Shown here one piece after another: positions 8,028-17,106 of a stretch of DNA of 64,000 nucleotides. Location: positions 1-64,000 of the forward strand of contig NZ_KV804733.1 of the NCBI RefSeq assembly GCF_001811425.1. The letters run 5' to 3'. The translations under genes and the position numbers were made by a program. This stretch comes from Peptoniphilus_A sp001811425. GTDB lineage: Bacteria > Bacillota > Clostridia > Tissierellales > Peptoniphilaceae. Position 1 is the first letter of the stretch. Every line of letters begins with the position of its first letter. The notes beneath the pieces were generated by a model. That model was not told where the DNA came from, made no database searches, and saw only the letters and a list, made by a program, of their open reading frames with translations.

Positions 8028-8759
8028 GTGGTAAAATATTTAGAGAAGATTGATTTTATTTGGGGAGATGATTTTATAAATAGATATTCAAAAATTACCA
8101 ATAAGACAAAAAGGGAGATTGTCCTTCTTAAGGCAAGACCATGCAAGTGGGGCAAGTGTACTTTTTGTGATTATATAGAAGACAACGAGGTGGACAATAA
8201 AAAAATTGACGAGATAAATTTTGAAGTTTTAAAAAATGTCACTGGAGAATTTGGAGTCTTAGAAGTCATTGACTCAGCCTCAGTTTTTGATTTGACAGAA
8301 GCTACTCTTAGAGAAATAAAGAGAGTTGTTGAGGAAAAAAATATAAAGGGCTTATTTTTTGAAGCTCATTGGATTTATAGGAATAGACTAGATGAGATAA
8401 GAGACTTTTTTGGGATCCCCATAACTTTTAAAACTGGCATAGAAACTTTTGACAATGACTTTAGGGAAAAAGTCCTAAAAAAGGGCGCCAACTTTAAAGA
8501 TTATAGAGAAGTTAAAAAATATTTTGACTCCCCCTGTGTCATGGTTGGCATAAGGGGTCAGACTAGAGAAATGATTGACCGCGACATGGAAATTATAAAA
8601 AATTTCTCCCACGCAACAGTAAATATTTTTATGAACAACTCCACAGATATAAAAAGAGACGATGAACTTGTAGCGTGGTTCGTGGAAAAATATAAATACT
8701 TAGAAGATAATCCTCGTGTAGATATTTTATTTGAAAATACAGACTTTGGTGTGGGCTGA
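8028..8759 (+). CDS. Radical SAM family protein, substrate unknown
   Basis: Cytosolic Fe-S enzyme of 243 aa. C39, C44 and C47 in RPCKWGKCTFCDY form a CX4CX2C cluster motif, one residue longer than the usual CX3CX2C. They are followed by a partial TIM-barrel-like layout (GVLEVIDSASVFDL, GLFFEAHW, FKTGIETFD). The start is uncertain: the GTG at 8028 is the only usable start in this frame and has no clear ribosome site. Upstream codons stay open to 7983. It stands alone between degV and abgT. A modification or salvage role (for example of a tRNA base) is possible but unproven. Confidence 0.75.
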   Translation: MVKYLEKIDFIWGDDFINRYSKITNKTKREIVLLKARPCKWGKCTFCDYIEDNEVDNKKIDEINFEVLKNVTGEFGVLEVIDSASVFDLTEATLREIKRVVEEKNIKGLFFEAHWIYRNRLDEIRDFFGIPITFKTGIETFDNDFREKVLKKGANFKDYREVKKYFDSPCVMVGIRGQTREMIDRDMEIIKNFSHATVNIFMNNSTDIKRDDELVAWFVEKYKYLEDNPRVDILFENTDFGVG

Positions 8760-8811
8760 AAATCTCTAAGAAAAAATAGAAGGCTTTAAAATTTATTTTT
8801 AACATTAAAAA

Positions 8812-8842
8812 AATTCCCGATGGAAAAATTTCCACCGGGATT
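8812..8842 (-). terminator. Bidirectional terminator between the radical SAM gene and abgT
   Basis: AATTCCCGATGGAAA pairs with TTTCCACCGGGATT, with one wobble or mismatch depending on strand. T-rich tracts flank it on both sides, so it can stop both converging genes. Confidence 0.75.
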
Positions 8843-8868
8843 ATTTTTTGAGAATATTTTATTTTTTC

Positions 8869-10446
8869 TTAGATAAATAACATTGTTATCATGTCTTGGA
8901 CATGAAGTGGTGCTTCTGGTCCAACAGGAAGTCCTATTAGGTACCATACTATCATTAAAATTGTCCAACCTAACAAGAAGAACATTGAATATGGAAGCAT
9001 CATTGAAGTAAGTGTTCCAAGTCCAGAGTCCTCGTCATATTTTTGCATGAAGACAACGATCATTGCAAAGTAAGACATAAGTGGTGTAATGATATTTGTT
9101 GAAGAGTCACCAATTCTATAGGCAACTTGTGTAAGTGCTGGTGAAAGTCCAAGATTGTACATCATAGGCACAAATATTGGAGCCATAATTGCCCATTTTG
9201 CAGAAGCTGAACCCATAAATAGGTTTAGGAAAGCTGAAAGCAAGATGAACATAATTAATAGTGGAAGTCCTTTTAGTTTAATTGACTCTAAGAAGTCTGC
9301 TCCATTTTTTGCAAGGATTAGACCCAAGTTAGTCTTGTTGAAATAAGATACAAATTGTGCTGCAAAGAAAGCAAGAACAAGGTATCCGCCCATGCCCTTC
9401 ATTGCCTTTGTCATTGCAGCAACAAGGTCGTGGGAATTTTTTATAGTTCCAACAGTTTTACCATAAGCAAGACCAGGAATCATGAAAAGTAGTAACATTC
9501 CAGGTATAAGTCCGTGACCCAAGAAGTTTTTAAGTGTCATTGCATTTTTAGATTCTTCAAAAGCTCTAAATGGTGCATTAGCTGGGAACATAAGTGCTGC
9601 CATTATTGCACAGTATATAAGAAGTGCTATAAGTGCGTTTCTAAGTCCCTTTCTTTCAAGGTCAGTTATAGGTGTTTCGTCTGCCTTATAAGTGCCATGA
9701 TATTCTCCCAAGTTCTTTTCTACGATCCTATTAGTTACAAAGGTACCAATAATTGTAATTAAGAAAGTAGATACAAATAGGAAGTACCAGTTACAAGTAG
9801 CGGCAAGAGTCATATCTATACCACCAGCTTTTAGGGCTTCATTTGTAATATTTGTAAGTAGTGGGTCAGTAGTACCTAGAGCTAAGTTGGCAGAGAAACC
9901 ACCACTTACGCCTGCAAAAGCCGCAGCTATTCCAGCAAGTGGATGACGACCTGCATTTGCAAAGATAAGTGCACCTAGTGGAACTACTACTAGATATCCA
10001 GCGTCAGATGCTATGTTTGACATTACACCAGCGAAGACAACTGTAGCTGATAGAAGTGTAGGGTTTACATTTGATAATAGTCTTTTTAAAGTTGCATCAA
10101 AAAGTCCACTGTTTTCAGCAACACCAACACCAAGCATAGCTACAAGAACTGTTCCTAGTGGAGCAAAGCCTGTAAAGTTTTCTGTTGCAGAGTTAAAGAT
10201 GTAAGCAAGCCCTTCCCAATTTAATAGAGATACAGCCTCTTTAGTAACTTCTTCTCCAGCCTTGGCATCGAAATATGTAACACTTAAGCCTGATTTTGCT
10301 GCAAAATATGATACTATAATTACGATTACACTTAGTATTGCAAAAATCATTGCAGGGTGAGGTAATTTATTACCAATTCTTTCTACGCCTTTCAGAAAGC
10401 CGCCAACATCATTTTTGTCTTTAATTTTCTTATTCTGTTCTTTCAT
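8869..10446 (-). CDS. AbgT family transporter
   Basis: Integral membrane transporter of 525 aa with about a dozen hydrophobic segments. The AbgT family includes the p-aminobenzoyl-glutamate importer and proton-driven antimetabolite exporters. Diagnostic pieces are RIGNKLPHPAMIFAIL near the N-terminus, GFAPLGTVLVAMLGVGVAENSGL, MSNIASDAGYLVVVPLGA and the later GSASAKWAIMAPIFVPM and GDSSTNIITPLMSYF. The strong GAGGAGG ribosome site supports the ATG at 10446. It is divergent from sdaAB. In this proteolytic-type genome it may carry a short peptide or folate breakdown product; the substrate is inferred only. Confidence 0.9.
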   Translation of the reverse strand: MKEQNKKIKDKNDVGGFLKGVERIGNKLPHPAMIFAILSVIVIIVSYFAAKSGLSVTYFDAKAGEEVTKEAVSLLNWEGLAYIFNSATENFTGFAPLGTVLVAMLGVGVAENSGLFDATLKRLLSNVNPTLLSATVVFAGVMSNIASDAGYLVVVPLGALIFANAGRHPLAGIAAAFAGVSGGFSANLALGTTDPLLTNITNEALKAGGIDMTLAATCNWYFLFVSTFLITIIGTFVTNRIVEKNLGEYHGTYKADETPITDLERKGLRNALIALLIYCAIMAALMFPANAPFRAFEESKNAMTLKNFLGHGLIPGMLLLFMIPGLAYGKTVGTIKNSHDLVAAMTKAMKGMGGYLVLAFFAAQFVSYFNKTNLGLILAKNGADFLESIKLKGLPLLIMFILLSAFLNLFMGSASAKWAIMAPIFVPMMYNLGLSPALTQVAYRIGDSSTNIITPLMSYFAMIVVFMQKYDEDSGLGTLTSMMLPYSMFFLLGWTILMIVWYLIGLPVGPEAPLHVQDMITMLFI

Positions 10447-10660
10447 TCAATTCCTCCTCATTAATGAAAATAATATTCTCAAAGTAAATGTTATAGTATT
10501 TTTTTTATGCTTGCAAGACTTATTTGTGAAGATTATTATTTTTATCAGTGCTGTAATGGGATAAATTAAACGATTTAATTTCATGCAATGTACAATCTAT
10601 TGATGATTGACTATTCACTTAAAATTTGTGTTTGAGAGCCTTTGAAAAGGATAAAATTAA

Positions 10661-10689
10661 TTCACAATTTTATCACTTTATGCTAAAAT
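10661..10689 (+). promoter_or_regulatory. Promoter of the serine dehydratase operon
   Basis: TTCACA, 17-base spacer, TAAAAT, with TG at 10681-10682 making an extended -10. The ribosome site AAGGAGG (10698-10704) precedes the sdaAB ATG at 10715. The 268-base divergent gap to abgT holds no gene. Confidence 0.75.
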
Positions 10690-10714
10690 AGAGTAGCAAG
10701 GAGGGGGTTAATTA

Positions 10715-11383
10715 ATGAAAGAATATAGTTCCTTTGAAATCCTTGGACCCATAATGGTTGGTCCATCGTCATCTCACACTGCAGGCGCTTGCAAGATAGC
10801 AAGAGTTGCAGCAAAAATTTGTCCTGGAAATTATGAAAGCGTGGAATTTTATTTGCACGGTTCTTTTGCATATACATATAAGGGACATGGCACTGATAGA
10901 GCACTTTTAGGCGGAATCATGGGCTTTGAAACTTATGACAATTCTATTAGAAGGGCTTATGAAATTGCTGACGAGAGAGGCATTAACTACTCTTTTATCC
11001 CAATGAATTTAGGAGAAGAGTATCACCCAAATACAGTTAAAATAAAATTTAATTATGAAGATGGAAGTAGCGAATATGTAATTGGCTCCTCAATTGGCGG
11101 GGGCAATATGATAATCGTTGACATAAATGGAATAAAGGTTGAATTTGATGGCAAGTTCCCAACATTTTTGTTCCAATACAATGAACAAAAGGGCGTCATA
11201 GCCGAAGTTTCTACAGCTTTAGCCAATGAAAATTACAATATTGAATCTATTAACACATCTAAGGATATGCTTACTGAAATTGTAACCCTAACTGTTGAGC
11301 TAGACGAAAAAGCCAATGAAAACTTAAAAAATCTTTTGTTAAATAATCCTAGATATTTAACTTCAAAATATGTGGAGGTTTAA
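10715..11383 (+). CDS. sdaAB: L-serine dehydratase, iron-sulfur-dependent, beta subunit
   Basis: Beta subunit (222 aa) of the two-subunit L-serine dehydratase that deaminates serine to pyruvate and ammonia. The N-terminal catalytic-domain motif GPIMVGPSSSHTAGACKIA is at residues 10-28 and a C-terminal ACT domain (EVSTALANENYNIESINTSKD, about residues 168-188) probably binds serine. First gene of an operon: sdaAA starts at the next base after its stop, and a symporter follows. It supplies pyruvate for fermentation. Confidence 0.96.
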   Translation: MKEYSSFEILGPIMVGPSSSHTAGACKIARVAAKICPGNYESVEFYLHGSFAYTYKGHGTDRALLGGIMGFETYDNSIRRAYEIADERGINYSFIPMNLGEEYHPNTVKIKFNYEDGSSEYVIGSSIGGGNMIIVDINGIKVEFDGKFPTFLFQYNEQKGVIAEVSTALANENYNIESINTSKDMLTEIVTLTVELDEKANENLKNLLLNNPRYLTSKYVEV

Positions 11384-12265
11384 ATGTTAAATACTGCTAA
11401 AGAAATTATAGAAGTATGTGAAAGTGGAAATCTTCACTTTTATGATTTAGTCTTAAAGGAAGAGACAAAGGTCCTTAAAATGACTGAAGAAGAGATGAAG
11501 AAAAAGCTTCAAGAAATTTTAGAAGTTATGAAAGCTTCATCACATGAAACACTAGATAAAACTTACGACACTGAATATAGAATGATAGACGGCTTTGCAA
11601 AAAAGATGAACGACTATCAAAAAGAAAAAGATCCTTTAACTAGCAAATTTCTAGTTAGGACAATGGCTATGGCCTTTTCCACATCTGAAACCAATGCCAA
11701 TATGGGAACTATTGCAGCAGCGCCAACTGCTGGAAGTTCCGGTATTATGCCTGCAGCCCTAATGGCAGCAAGAGACAAATATGGTTTAGATGATGAGACA
11801 TTAATAAATGGACTTTTGACATCAATAGGAATAGGGCAAATTATTGGTAAATATGCAACATTCGCCGGTGCTGAAGGTGGATGCCAAGCTGAATGTGGTT
11901 CTGCCAGTGCTATGGCAGCAGCTGCTCTAGTAGAAATGCTTGGCGGAAGCGTAGAAGAAGCACTAAATGCAGCCAGCATTACACTTATTAATGTAATGGG
12001 GCTCGCCTGTGACCCCATAGCAGGACTTGTAGAGTATCCATGTACTTTTAGAAATGCCTCAGGTGTTATGAATTCTTTCATATCAGTTGACATGGCCCTT
12101 GCAGGTGTAAAATCAATTGTACCTTTTGACGAAGTTTGTCAAGCAATGGGTGAAGTTGGGCATTTATTACATGAATCAATTAGGGAGACTGGTCTTGGCG
12201 GGCTAGCAGGTACAAAAACCGGACAATGTATTAGAGCCGAGTTTTTGAATATTAAGGAGGATTAA
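11384..12265 (+). CDS. sdaAA: L-serine dehydratase, iron-sulfur-dependent, alpha subunit
   Basis: Alpha subunit (293 aa) that carries the oxygen-sensitive [4Fe-4S] cluster for serine deamination. Cysteines likely to bind the cluster sit in EGGCQAECGSA and LACDPIAGLVEYPC. The AAAPTAGSSGIMPAAL glycine/serine-rich segment is the family's substrate-phosphate-like loop. Length is normal. It immediately follows sdaAB and is followed after one base by a dicarboxylate/amino-acid symporter, a clear serine-utilisation operon. Confidence 0.97.
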   Translation: MLNTAKEIIEVCESGNLHFYDLVLKEETKVLKMTEEEMKKKLQEILEVMKASSHETLDKTYDTEYRMIDGFAKKMNDYQKEKDPLTSKFLVRTMAMAFSTSETNANMGTIAAAPTAGSSGIMPAALMAARDKYGLDDETLINGLLTSIGIGQIIGKYATFAGAEGGCQAECGSASAMAAAALVEMLGGSVEEALNAASITLINVMGLACDPIAGLVEYPCTFRNASGVMNSFISVDMALAGVKSIVPFDEVCQAMGEVGHLLHESIRETGLGGLAGTKTGQCIRAEFLNIKED

Positions 12266-12266
12266 A

Positions 12267-13508
12267 ATGACAGAAAAAAAGAAAAAAATAGGTCTAATTC
12301 CTAGACTTATTATAGCTATTGCGCTAGGTATTCTTGTTGGTCAATATTGTCCAGCAGTAGTAACTAAAATTGCAATCACAATCTCAGGATTATTTGGAAA
12401 GTTCTTAAACTTCATTATTCCATTAATGATTATTGCCTTTGTATCTAAGGGTATTGCAGACCTATCTGAAGGTGCTGGTAAACTTTTAGGAGTAACAGTT
12501 GGACTTGCTTATTTATCTACATTAGTTGCAGGATCTCTATCCTACACTATGGCAAGAAACATATTCCCAAGCTTTATTAAACCAGAACTTGCAGAACAAG
12601 TTCAAAAAGCAACTGCAAATGAAATTGCACCTTTCTTTGAAATTCCACTAGGAGCTTTCATCGATGTAACTGCAGCACTTGTACTTGCATTTATGCTAGG
12701 ACTTACAGTTTCAGCACTAAGAGCAAAGGGAAGCGGAGAAATTTTCTATAAGGGAATTAACGAATTCAATGAAATCATAAATTTAGTATTATCTAAATTC
12801 GTAATACCTCTACTTCCATTCTTTATCTTTGGTAACTTCTGTAACCTATCATATTCAGGTTCAGTATTTGCAATTCTTGGAATATTCTGGAAAATATTCC
12901 TTTGCATTATTATTTTGCATACACTATATTTGGTTCTTTTATTTGTTATATCAGGAGCATACACTGGAAGAAACCCTGCAAAATGTATAAAAGCAGCAGT
13001 TCCAGCTTACTTAACAGCTATAGGAACTCAATCTTCAGCAGCAACTATTCCTGTTAACGTTGCTTGTAACAGAAAAATGGGTGTAACAAGACAAATTAGA
13101 GAATTCTGTATCCCACTATGTGCAACAGTTCACTTAGCTGGATCAATGATTACTTTAACAGCTTGTGTATTTACACTACTTTCAATGTTTGATATGCCTC
13201 ACTCTTTCCCACTAATTCTTAAATTTATCGGAATCCTAGGAGTTGCCATGGTAGCAGCACCAGGAGCACCAGGTGGAGCAGTAATGAGTGCACTTCCATT
13301 CTTACCAGTAGTAGGAATTGAATCATCAGGAACACTTGCTACAATTTTAATTTCACTATATCTAACTCAAGACTCTTTTGGTACAGCAGCTAACGTAACT
13401 GGCGATAACGCTATTTCAATAGCAGTTGAAAAAATCTATTACAAGTACATTGTAAAGAGACCTATTCCAGAAGAAAACTTCGACGAAGAAGCAAGATTAG
13501 ATATTTAA
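12267..13508 (+). CDS. Dicarboxylate/amino acid:cation symporter (DAACS family), probable serine uptake
   Basis: Membrane symporter of 413 aa in the DAACS (GltP/SstT) family, which moves dicarboxylates or small neutral amino acids with Na+ or H+. Typical elements are the re-entrant-loop region AIGTQSSAATIPV and the later GAPGGAVMSALPFL and TQDSFGTAANVTGDNA stretches. The tight coupling to sdaAB-sdaAA suggests serine or threonine as substrate. That is inference from context; sequence alone does not separate serine from glutamate or succinate carriers. A perfect hairpin terminator follows. Confidence 0.9.
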   Translation: MTEKKKKIGLIPRLIIAIALGILVGQYCPAVVTKIAITISGLFGKFLNFIIPLMIIAFVSKGIADLSEGAGKLLGVTVGLAYLSTLVAGSLSYTMARNIFPSFIKPELAEQVQKATANEIAPFFEIPLGAFIDVTAALVLAFMLGLTVSALRAKGSGEIFYKGINEFNEIINLVLSKFVIPLLPFFIFGNFCNLSYSGSVFAILGIFWKIFLCIIILHTLYLVLLFVISGAYTGRNPAKCIKAAVPAYLTAIGTQSSAATIPVNVACNRKMGVTRQIREFCIPLCATVHLAGSMITLTACVFTLLSMFDMPHSFPLILKFIGILGVAMVAAPGAPGGAVMSALPFLPVVGIESSGTLATILISLYLTQDSFGTAANVTGDNAISIAVEKIYYKYIVKRPIPEENFDEEARLDI

Positions 13509-13530
13509 TCAAAAATGCATATTTACCTAG

Positions 13531-13559
13531 AAAAAACTATGTCTCGGACATAGTTTTTT
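13531..13559 (+). terminator. Terminator of the serine operon
   Basis: Perfect 13-bp stem (AAAAAACTATGTC with its complement) around a TCG loop, ending in a T-run. It is self-complementary and could act in both directions. Confidence 0.95.
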
Positions 13560-13589
13560 TGCTTTATAAAATATTTTATGTCTATCTAA

Positions 13590-13618
13590 TTAAAGAATTA
13601 AAATAAATTTGCTATAAT
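13590..13618 (+). promoter_or_regulatory. Promoter of the SDR-lipid kinase-folD operon
   Basis: TTAAAG, 17-base spacer, perfect TATAAT, 21 bases before the ATG of the SDR gene. Confidence 0.65.
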
Positions 13619-13639
13619 GAGACTAAAGGTTGGTGTGAC

Positions 13640-14374
13640 ATGAAGACTGTACTTATAACAGGTGCCTCAAGAGGTATTGGCAGAGACATTGCCAAGAGGC
13701 TGGCAAGAGAAGACTATAGAATTATAATAAATTACAATAAATCAGAAAAAGAAGCAAAAGAATTAGAAAAAGAAATAAGATCCATGCGTAAAGATGCCCT
13801 TGCCATAAAGGCTGATGTGACAAAATTTTCTGAAGTGGAAGAAATGTTTAATGAAGTTTCAAAAAGATTTAAGGGCGTTGACATACTTATAAACAATGCA
13901 GGAATTTCTAGCTACGCACTTTTCCAAGACATTGACGAAAAAACTTGGGACCACATTTTTGATGTAAATGTAAAGGGCGTTTACAATTCCATTCACGCAG
14001 CCCTTCCCTATATGTTAGAGAAGCATTCAGGGAAAATTTTAAATATGTCTTCCATCTGGGGCATAGTTGGTGGCTCCATGGAAAGTCATTACTCGGCAAG
14101 TAAGGGCGCCATAAATGCACTTACCAAGGCACTGGCACAGGAACTTGGCTACTCTGGCATAACGGTTAACGCGATTGCACCAGGTGCAGTTGATACACCA
14201 ATGACCAAGGAAATTGGAGAAGAAAATTTGTGCATTCTATCTGAAGAAATTCCCATGGGTAGACTTGCAACCACTGAAGAGATTGCAGAGTTAGTTGCCT
14301 TTATGATTTCAGAGAAAAATTCCTACATGACAGGACAAATTATTTCGCCTAACGGCGGCATGATAGTATATTGA
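13640..14374 (+). CDS. SDR family oxidoreductase (FabG-like)
   Basis: Short-chain dehydrogenase/reductase, 244 aa. It has the N-terminal cofactor motif TGASRGIG, the NNAG motif, the catalytic serine in NMSSIWG and the YSASK catalytic pair. The sequence is close to 3-oxoacyl-ACP reductase FabG, but no other fatty-acid genes are nearby. It could act on another 3-oxoacyl or keto substrate, presumably with NADPH. First gene of a three-gene operon with a lipid kinase and folD, spaced by 17 bases. Confidence 0.9.
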   Translation: MKTVLITGASRGIGRDIAKRLAREDYRIIINYNKSEKEAKELEKEIRSMRKDALAIKADVTKFSEVEEMFNEVSKRFKGVDILINNAGISSYALFQDIDEKTWDHIFDVNVKGVYNSIHAALPYMLEKHSGKILNMSSIWGIVGGSMESHYSASKGAINALTKALAQELGYSGITVNAIAPGAVDTPMTKEIGEENLCILSEEIPMGRLATTEEIAELVAFMISEKNSYMTGQIISPNGGMIVY

Positions 14375-14391
14375 TAGAGAGAGGTGTTTAA

Positions 14392-15288
14392 ATGAAAATT
14401 TTATTTATCTACAACCCAAATTCTGGAGACGAAAGCGGCAAAGAATTTGTGGGAGAAGTTGAAGATTATCTCAAAAAATATTTTGAAGAAGTAATTTTAA
14501 GGGAGACAAAAGAAGCTGGCGACGGCACAAGATTTGCCCAAGAGACAAAGGACATTGATGCCATAGGAGTATATGGTGGTGACGGAAGTGTAAATGAAGT
14601 TTTATTGGGCATGCATAAAACTTCTTCAAGGGCTAAACTTTTAATTTTGCCAGGTGGTACAGGAAATTTATTGGCAAAGAAACTGGGGATAGATGATGAC
14701 AAGGAAGCTGCCCTAAGATCCTTTGACTTTAAAAGGACAAAGAAGATTGACCTTGGCAAGGTAAATGATAAGATTTTCAGCCTCTTTGCCTCAATAGGCG
14801 CTGTGCCAGAGGCAATCCACGAAGTCTCCTCAGAAGAAAAGTCAAAATTTGGTGGTCTTGCCTATATAAAGAAGTCCATAGAAAAATTAGCTTCGTCTGA
14901 AGAATATAAACTTGATGTGAAATCTGATGGTGGAAATTATTCTGGACCAGTAGACCATTTAATAGTTGGTCTTACAAATAAAATTGGAAAATTAGAATTT
15001 ACCCAAGAAAATGAAGAGATGAATAGTGGCAAGGCAAACCTATTTATCATGACAAGTGATTCAGTAAGGGACAGGCTTGAAGTTTTAAAGGACTCCCTTA
15101 GCGGCGAAGTTGAAGAGGGAGAAAGCATAGTTCACTATACTGTTAAAGAAGTGGAAATAAATTCAATGGATGGTGAAGAAGTTGCACTTGATATTGATGG
15201 AGATAAGGGTCCAAATTTGCCAGTAAAAATAGAAATTTTAAAGGAAGCAGTGGAAGTTTATCTTCCAAGTGAGGTGGAAGATGACTAA
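14392..15288 (+). CDS. Diacylglycerol kinase/YegS-like lipid kinase
   Basis: Cytosolic or membrane-associated lipid kinase of 298 aa. The N-terminal FIYNPNSG, the nucleotide-binding GVYGGDGSVNEVLLG (about residues 59-73) and LPGGTGNLLAKKLG mark the DAGK catalytic family. In Firmicutes such enzymes (DgkB) return diacylglycerol released by lipoteichoic-acid synthesis to phospholipid. Whether that is the substrate here is not shown. Its end overlaps the start of folD by 8 bases, implying coupled translation. Confidence 0.9.
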   Translation: MKILFIYNPNSGDESGKEFVGEVEDYLKKYFEEVILRETKEAGDGTRFAQETKDIDAIGVYGGDGSVNEVLLGMHKTSSRAKLLILPGGTGNLLAKKLGIDDDKEAALRSFDFKRTKKIDLGKVNDKIFSLFASIGAVPEAIHEVSSEEKSKFGGLAYIKKSIEKLASSEEYKLDVKSDGGNYSGPVDHLIVGLTNKIGKLEFTQENEEMNSGKANLFIMTSDSVRDRLEVLKDSLSGEVEEGESIVHYTVKEVEINSMDGEEVALDIDGDKGPNLPVKIEILKEAVEVYLPSEVEDD

Positions 15289-16108
15289 GATTTTATATGC
15301 TAAGGATTATGTTGAGAAAAAAAGTGGTGACCTAATAGAAAGGGTAAAAAAATTAAAATCTAAGCCAATTATTTCTATAATAAGAGTGGGCAAGGACTAC
15401 GGAAGCCTTGCCTATGAAAAGGGAATAAAAAAGACGGCAGAAAAACTTGGTCTTGAGGTTGATGTCAATGAATTTGCAAAAGATGCCAGCCAAAATGAAG
15501 TCATTGACGTTATAAAAAAGTTAAACGACGATGAAAAAATTGGGGGCATACTTGTCTTTAGACCTCTCCCAGAAAATTTTGACGAAGAAAAAATTTCTCT
15601 TGCCCTAGATCCAAAAAAAGATGTGGACTGCATGCATCCCCTAAACATGGCGAGAGTTTTCAGTGGAGATGTCAGTGGTTTCACTCCCCTTGCCCCAAAG
15701 GCAGCCTACGAACTTTTAAGGTTTTATGGCTATGACTTAAAGGGCAAGGAGGCAGTTATAATCAACCACTCCAATGTTGTGGGTAAGCCTCTTGCCATGT
15801 TTCTTTTAAAGGACTTAGCCACAGTTACAATTTGCCATGTGGGTACAGTGGACCTTAAAAAACACACAAGGTCGGCAGAAATTATTTTTACAGCCATGGG
15901 GCGAGCAGAAAGCTTAGACGAGACTTATTTTAACCAAGATGCTCTGGTAATTGACATTGGCACTTCAAAAAATAAGGAAGGGAAATATAGAGGCGACCTT
16001 GATGAAAAGTCAGTAGATGGAAAAATAAGTGCCTACTCACCAGTTCCCGGTGGCATAGGCAGCATTACCAACTTACTTTTACTTGAAAATGTAATAAATT
16101 ATTATTAA
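15281..16108 (+). CDS. folD: Bifunctional methylenetetrahydrofolate dehydrogenase/cyclohydrolase FolD
   Basis: One-carbon enzyme (275 aa) interconverting methylene-, methenyl- and 10-formyl-tetrahydrofolate with NAD(P). Catalytic region SLAYEKGIKKTAEKLG carries the family lysine. DPKKDVDCMHPLN, the NVVGKP cofactor loop and the C-terminal PVPGGIGSITNLLL are clear. The sequence is somewhat diverged: FRPLP instead of QLPLP and NHSNVVGKP instead of GRSNIVGKP. The ATG at 15281 sits behind GAGGTGGAAG and overlaps the upstream kinase gene by 8 bases. A terminator follows. Confidence 0.93.
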   Translation: MTKILYAKDYVEKKSGDLIERVKKLKSKPIISIIRVGKDYGSLAYEKGIKKTAEKLGLEVDVNEFAKDASQNEVIDVIKKLNDDEKIGGILVFRPLPENFDEEKISLALDPKKDVDCMHPLNMARVFSGDVSGFTPLAPKAAYELLRFYGYDLKGKEAVIINHSNVVGKPLAMFLLKDLATVTICHVGTVDLKKHTRSAEIIFTAMGRAESLDETYFNQDALVIDIGTSKNKEGKYRGDLDEKSVDGKISAYSPVPGGIGSITNLLLLENVINYY

Positions 16109-16134
16109 AAAAATTTAAAATCAAAAATTTTTTT

Positions 16135-16159
16135 GGCTCTCCAAATTTTCTGGAGAGCC
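16135..16159 (+). terminator. Terminator of the folD operon
   Basis: GGCTCTCCA/TGGAGAGCC 9-bp stem, 7-base loop, followed by TTTTATTTTTTT. Confidence 0.92.
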
Positions 16160-16202
16160 TTTTATTTTTTTATTTGTTATAATGAAAAAAAAGGAGCGAG
16201 AA

Positions 16203-17105
16203 ATGATAACAAATAAAGTAATTTTAGTAAGGCCCCATGCCTTTAAGTACAATAAAGAGACAGCCATTGACAATGTCTACCAAGAGCGTCCCAGGGAAAG
16301 TGCAGAGGATGAAATAAAAGAGAGAGCCTTAGAGGAATTTGACCAGGCAGTAAGACTTCTTCGCGAAAATAAAATTCATGTTGATGTAATAGAAGACTTT
16401 GACGACTCTACACCTGATTCAATTTTTCCTAACAATGTCTTTGTCACCTTCCCAGGAAAAGTTTTTGTGTCAGAAATGTACACAGAAAACAGAAATAAGG
16501 AGTACGAAAAAATTCTTCCACAGCTTAAAAAAATTATTGATTACGACAAAGCTGACCTAGTTGATTTTAGAAATGATGAGGGAAAAGTTTTGGAAGGAAC
16601 AGGTGCCCTTGTCATAGACAGGTGGAGTAATATTTGCTACGGCTGCCTATCAAAGCGCTGTGACGAAGATGAATTTTTAAAATTTGCCAAGGTCTTTAAT
16701 CTTAAGCCAGTGGCTTTTAGGGCAAGGGACAAGGGCAAGGACATTTACCACACAAATGTGCTTATGATGGTGGCAGAAAAGTTTGCAATTATTGCAGATA
16801 GTTTGATTACAGAAAATAGGGATGGAGTTTTAAATTCATTAAGGGAAAGCGGCAAGGAAATAATTTCTCTTTCAGAAGATGAGTTTAATAATTTTGCGGC
16901 AAACTCCATTGAGTTAAAGGGAGAAGACAAAAATATTCTCGTGATTTCAAAGACGGCCTATGATAGCCTAAGTGATGATCACAAAAAAATAATTGAAAAA
17001 TACGACGATATCCTTCCAATTTCCGTAGACACAATATCAAAATATGGCGGCGGGTCCATAAGATGTATGATTGCAGAAAATTTTTTTGACTTAAGGAAAG
17101 ATTAA
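16203..17105 (+). CDS. Arginine deiminase-fold amidinohydrolase (CtlX/DDAH-like)
   Basis: Cytosolic enzyme of 300 aa in the amidinotransferase/dimethylargininase superfamily. These proteins hydrolyse a guanidino or ureido group, and CtlX-type members act in citrulline utilisation. Visible motifs are LVRPHAF, PDSIFPNNVF, the YHTNVLM segment with the catalytic His, and the C-terminal GGGSIRCMIAE with the catalytic Cys (about residue 292). The ATG at 16203 follows AAGGAG. An upstream in-frame ATG at 16182 lies inside a TATAAT box and is rejected. A small membrane ORF follows without a gap. Confidence 0.88.
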   Translation: MITNKVILVRPHAFKYNKETAIDNVYQERPRESAEDEIKERALEEFDQAVRLLRENKIHVDVIEDFDDSTPDSIFPNNVFVTFPGKVFVSEMYTENRNKEYEKILPQLKKIIDYDKADLVDFRNDEGKVLEGTGALVIDRWSNICYGCLSKRCDEDEFLKFAKVFNLKPVAFRARDKGKDIYHTNVLMMVAEKFAIIADSLITENRDGVLNSLRESGKEIISLSEDEFNNFAANSIELKGEDKNILVISKTAYDSLSDDHKKIIEKYDDILPISVDTISKYGGGSIRCMIAENFFDLRKD

Positions 17106-17106
17106 G

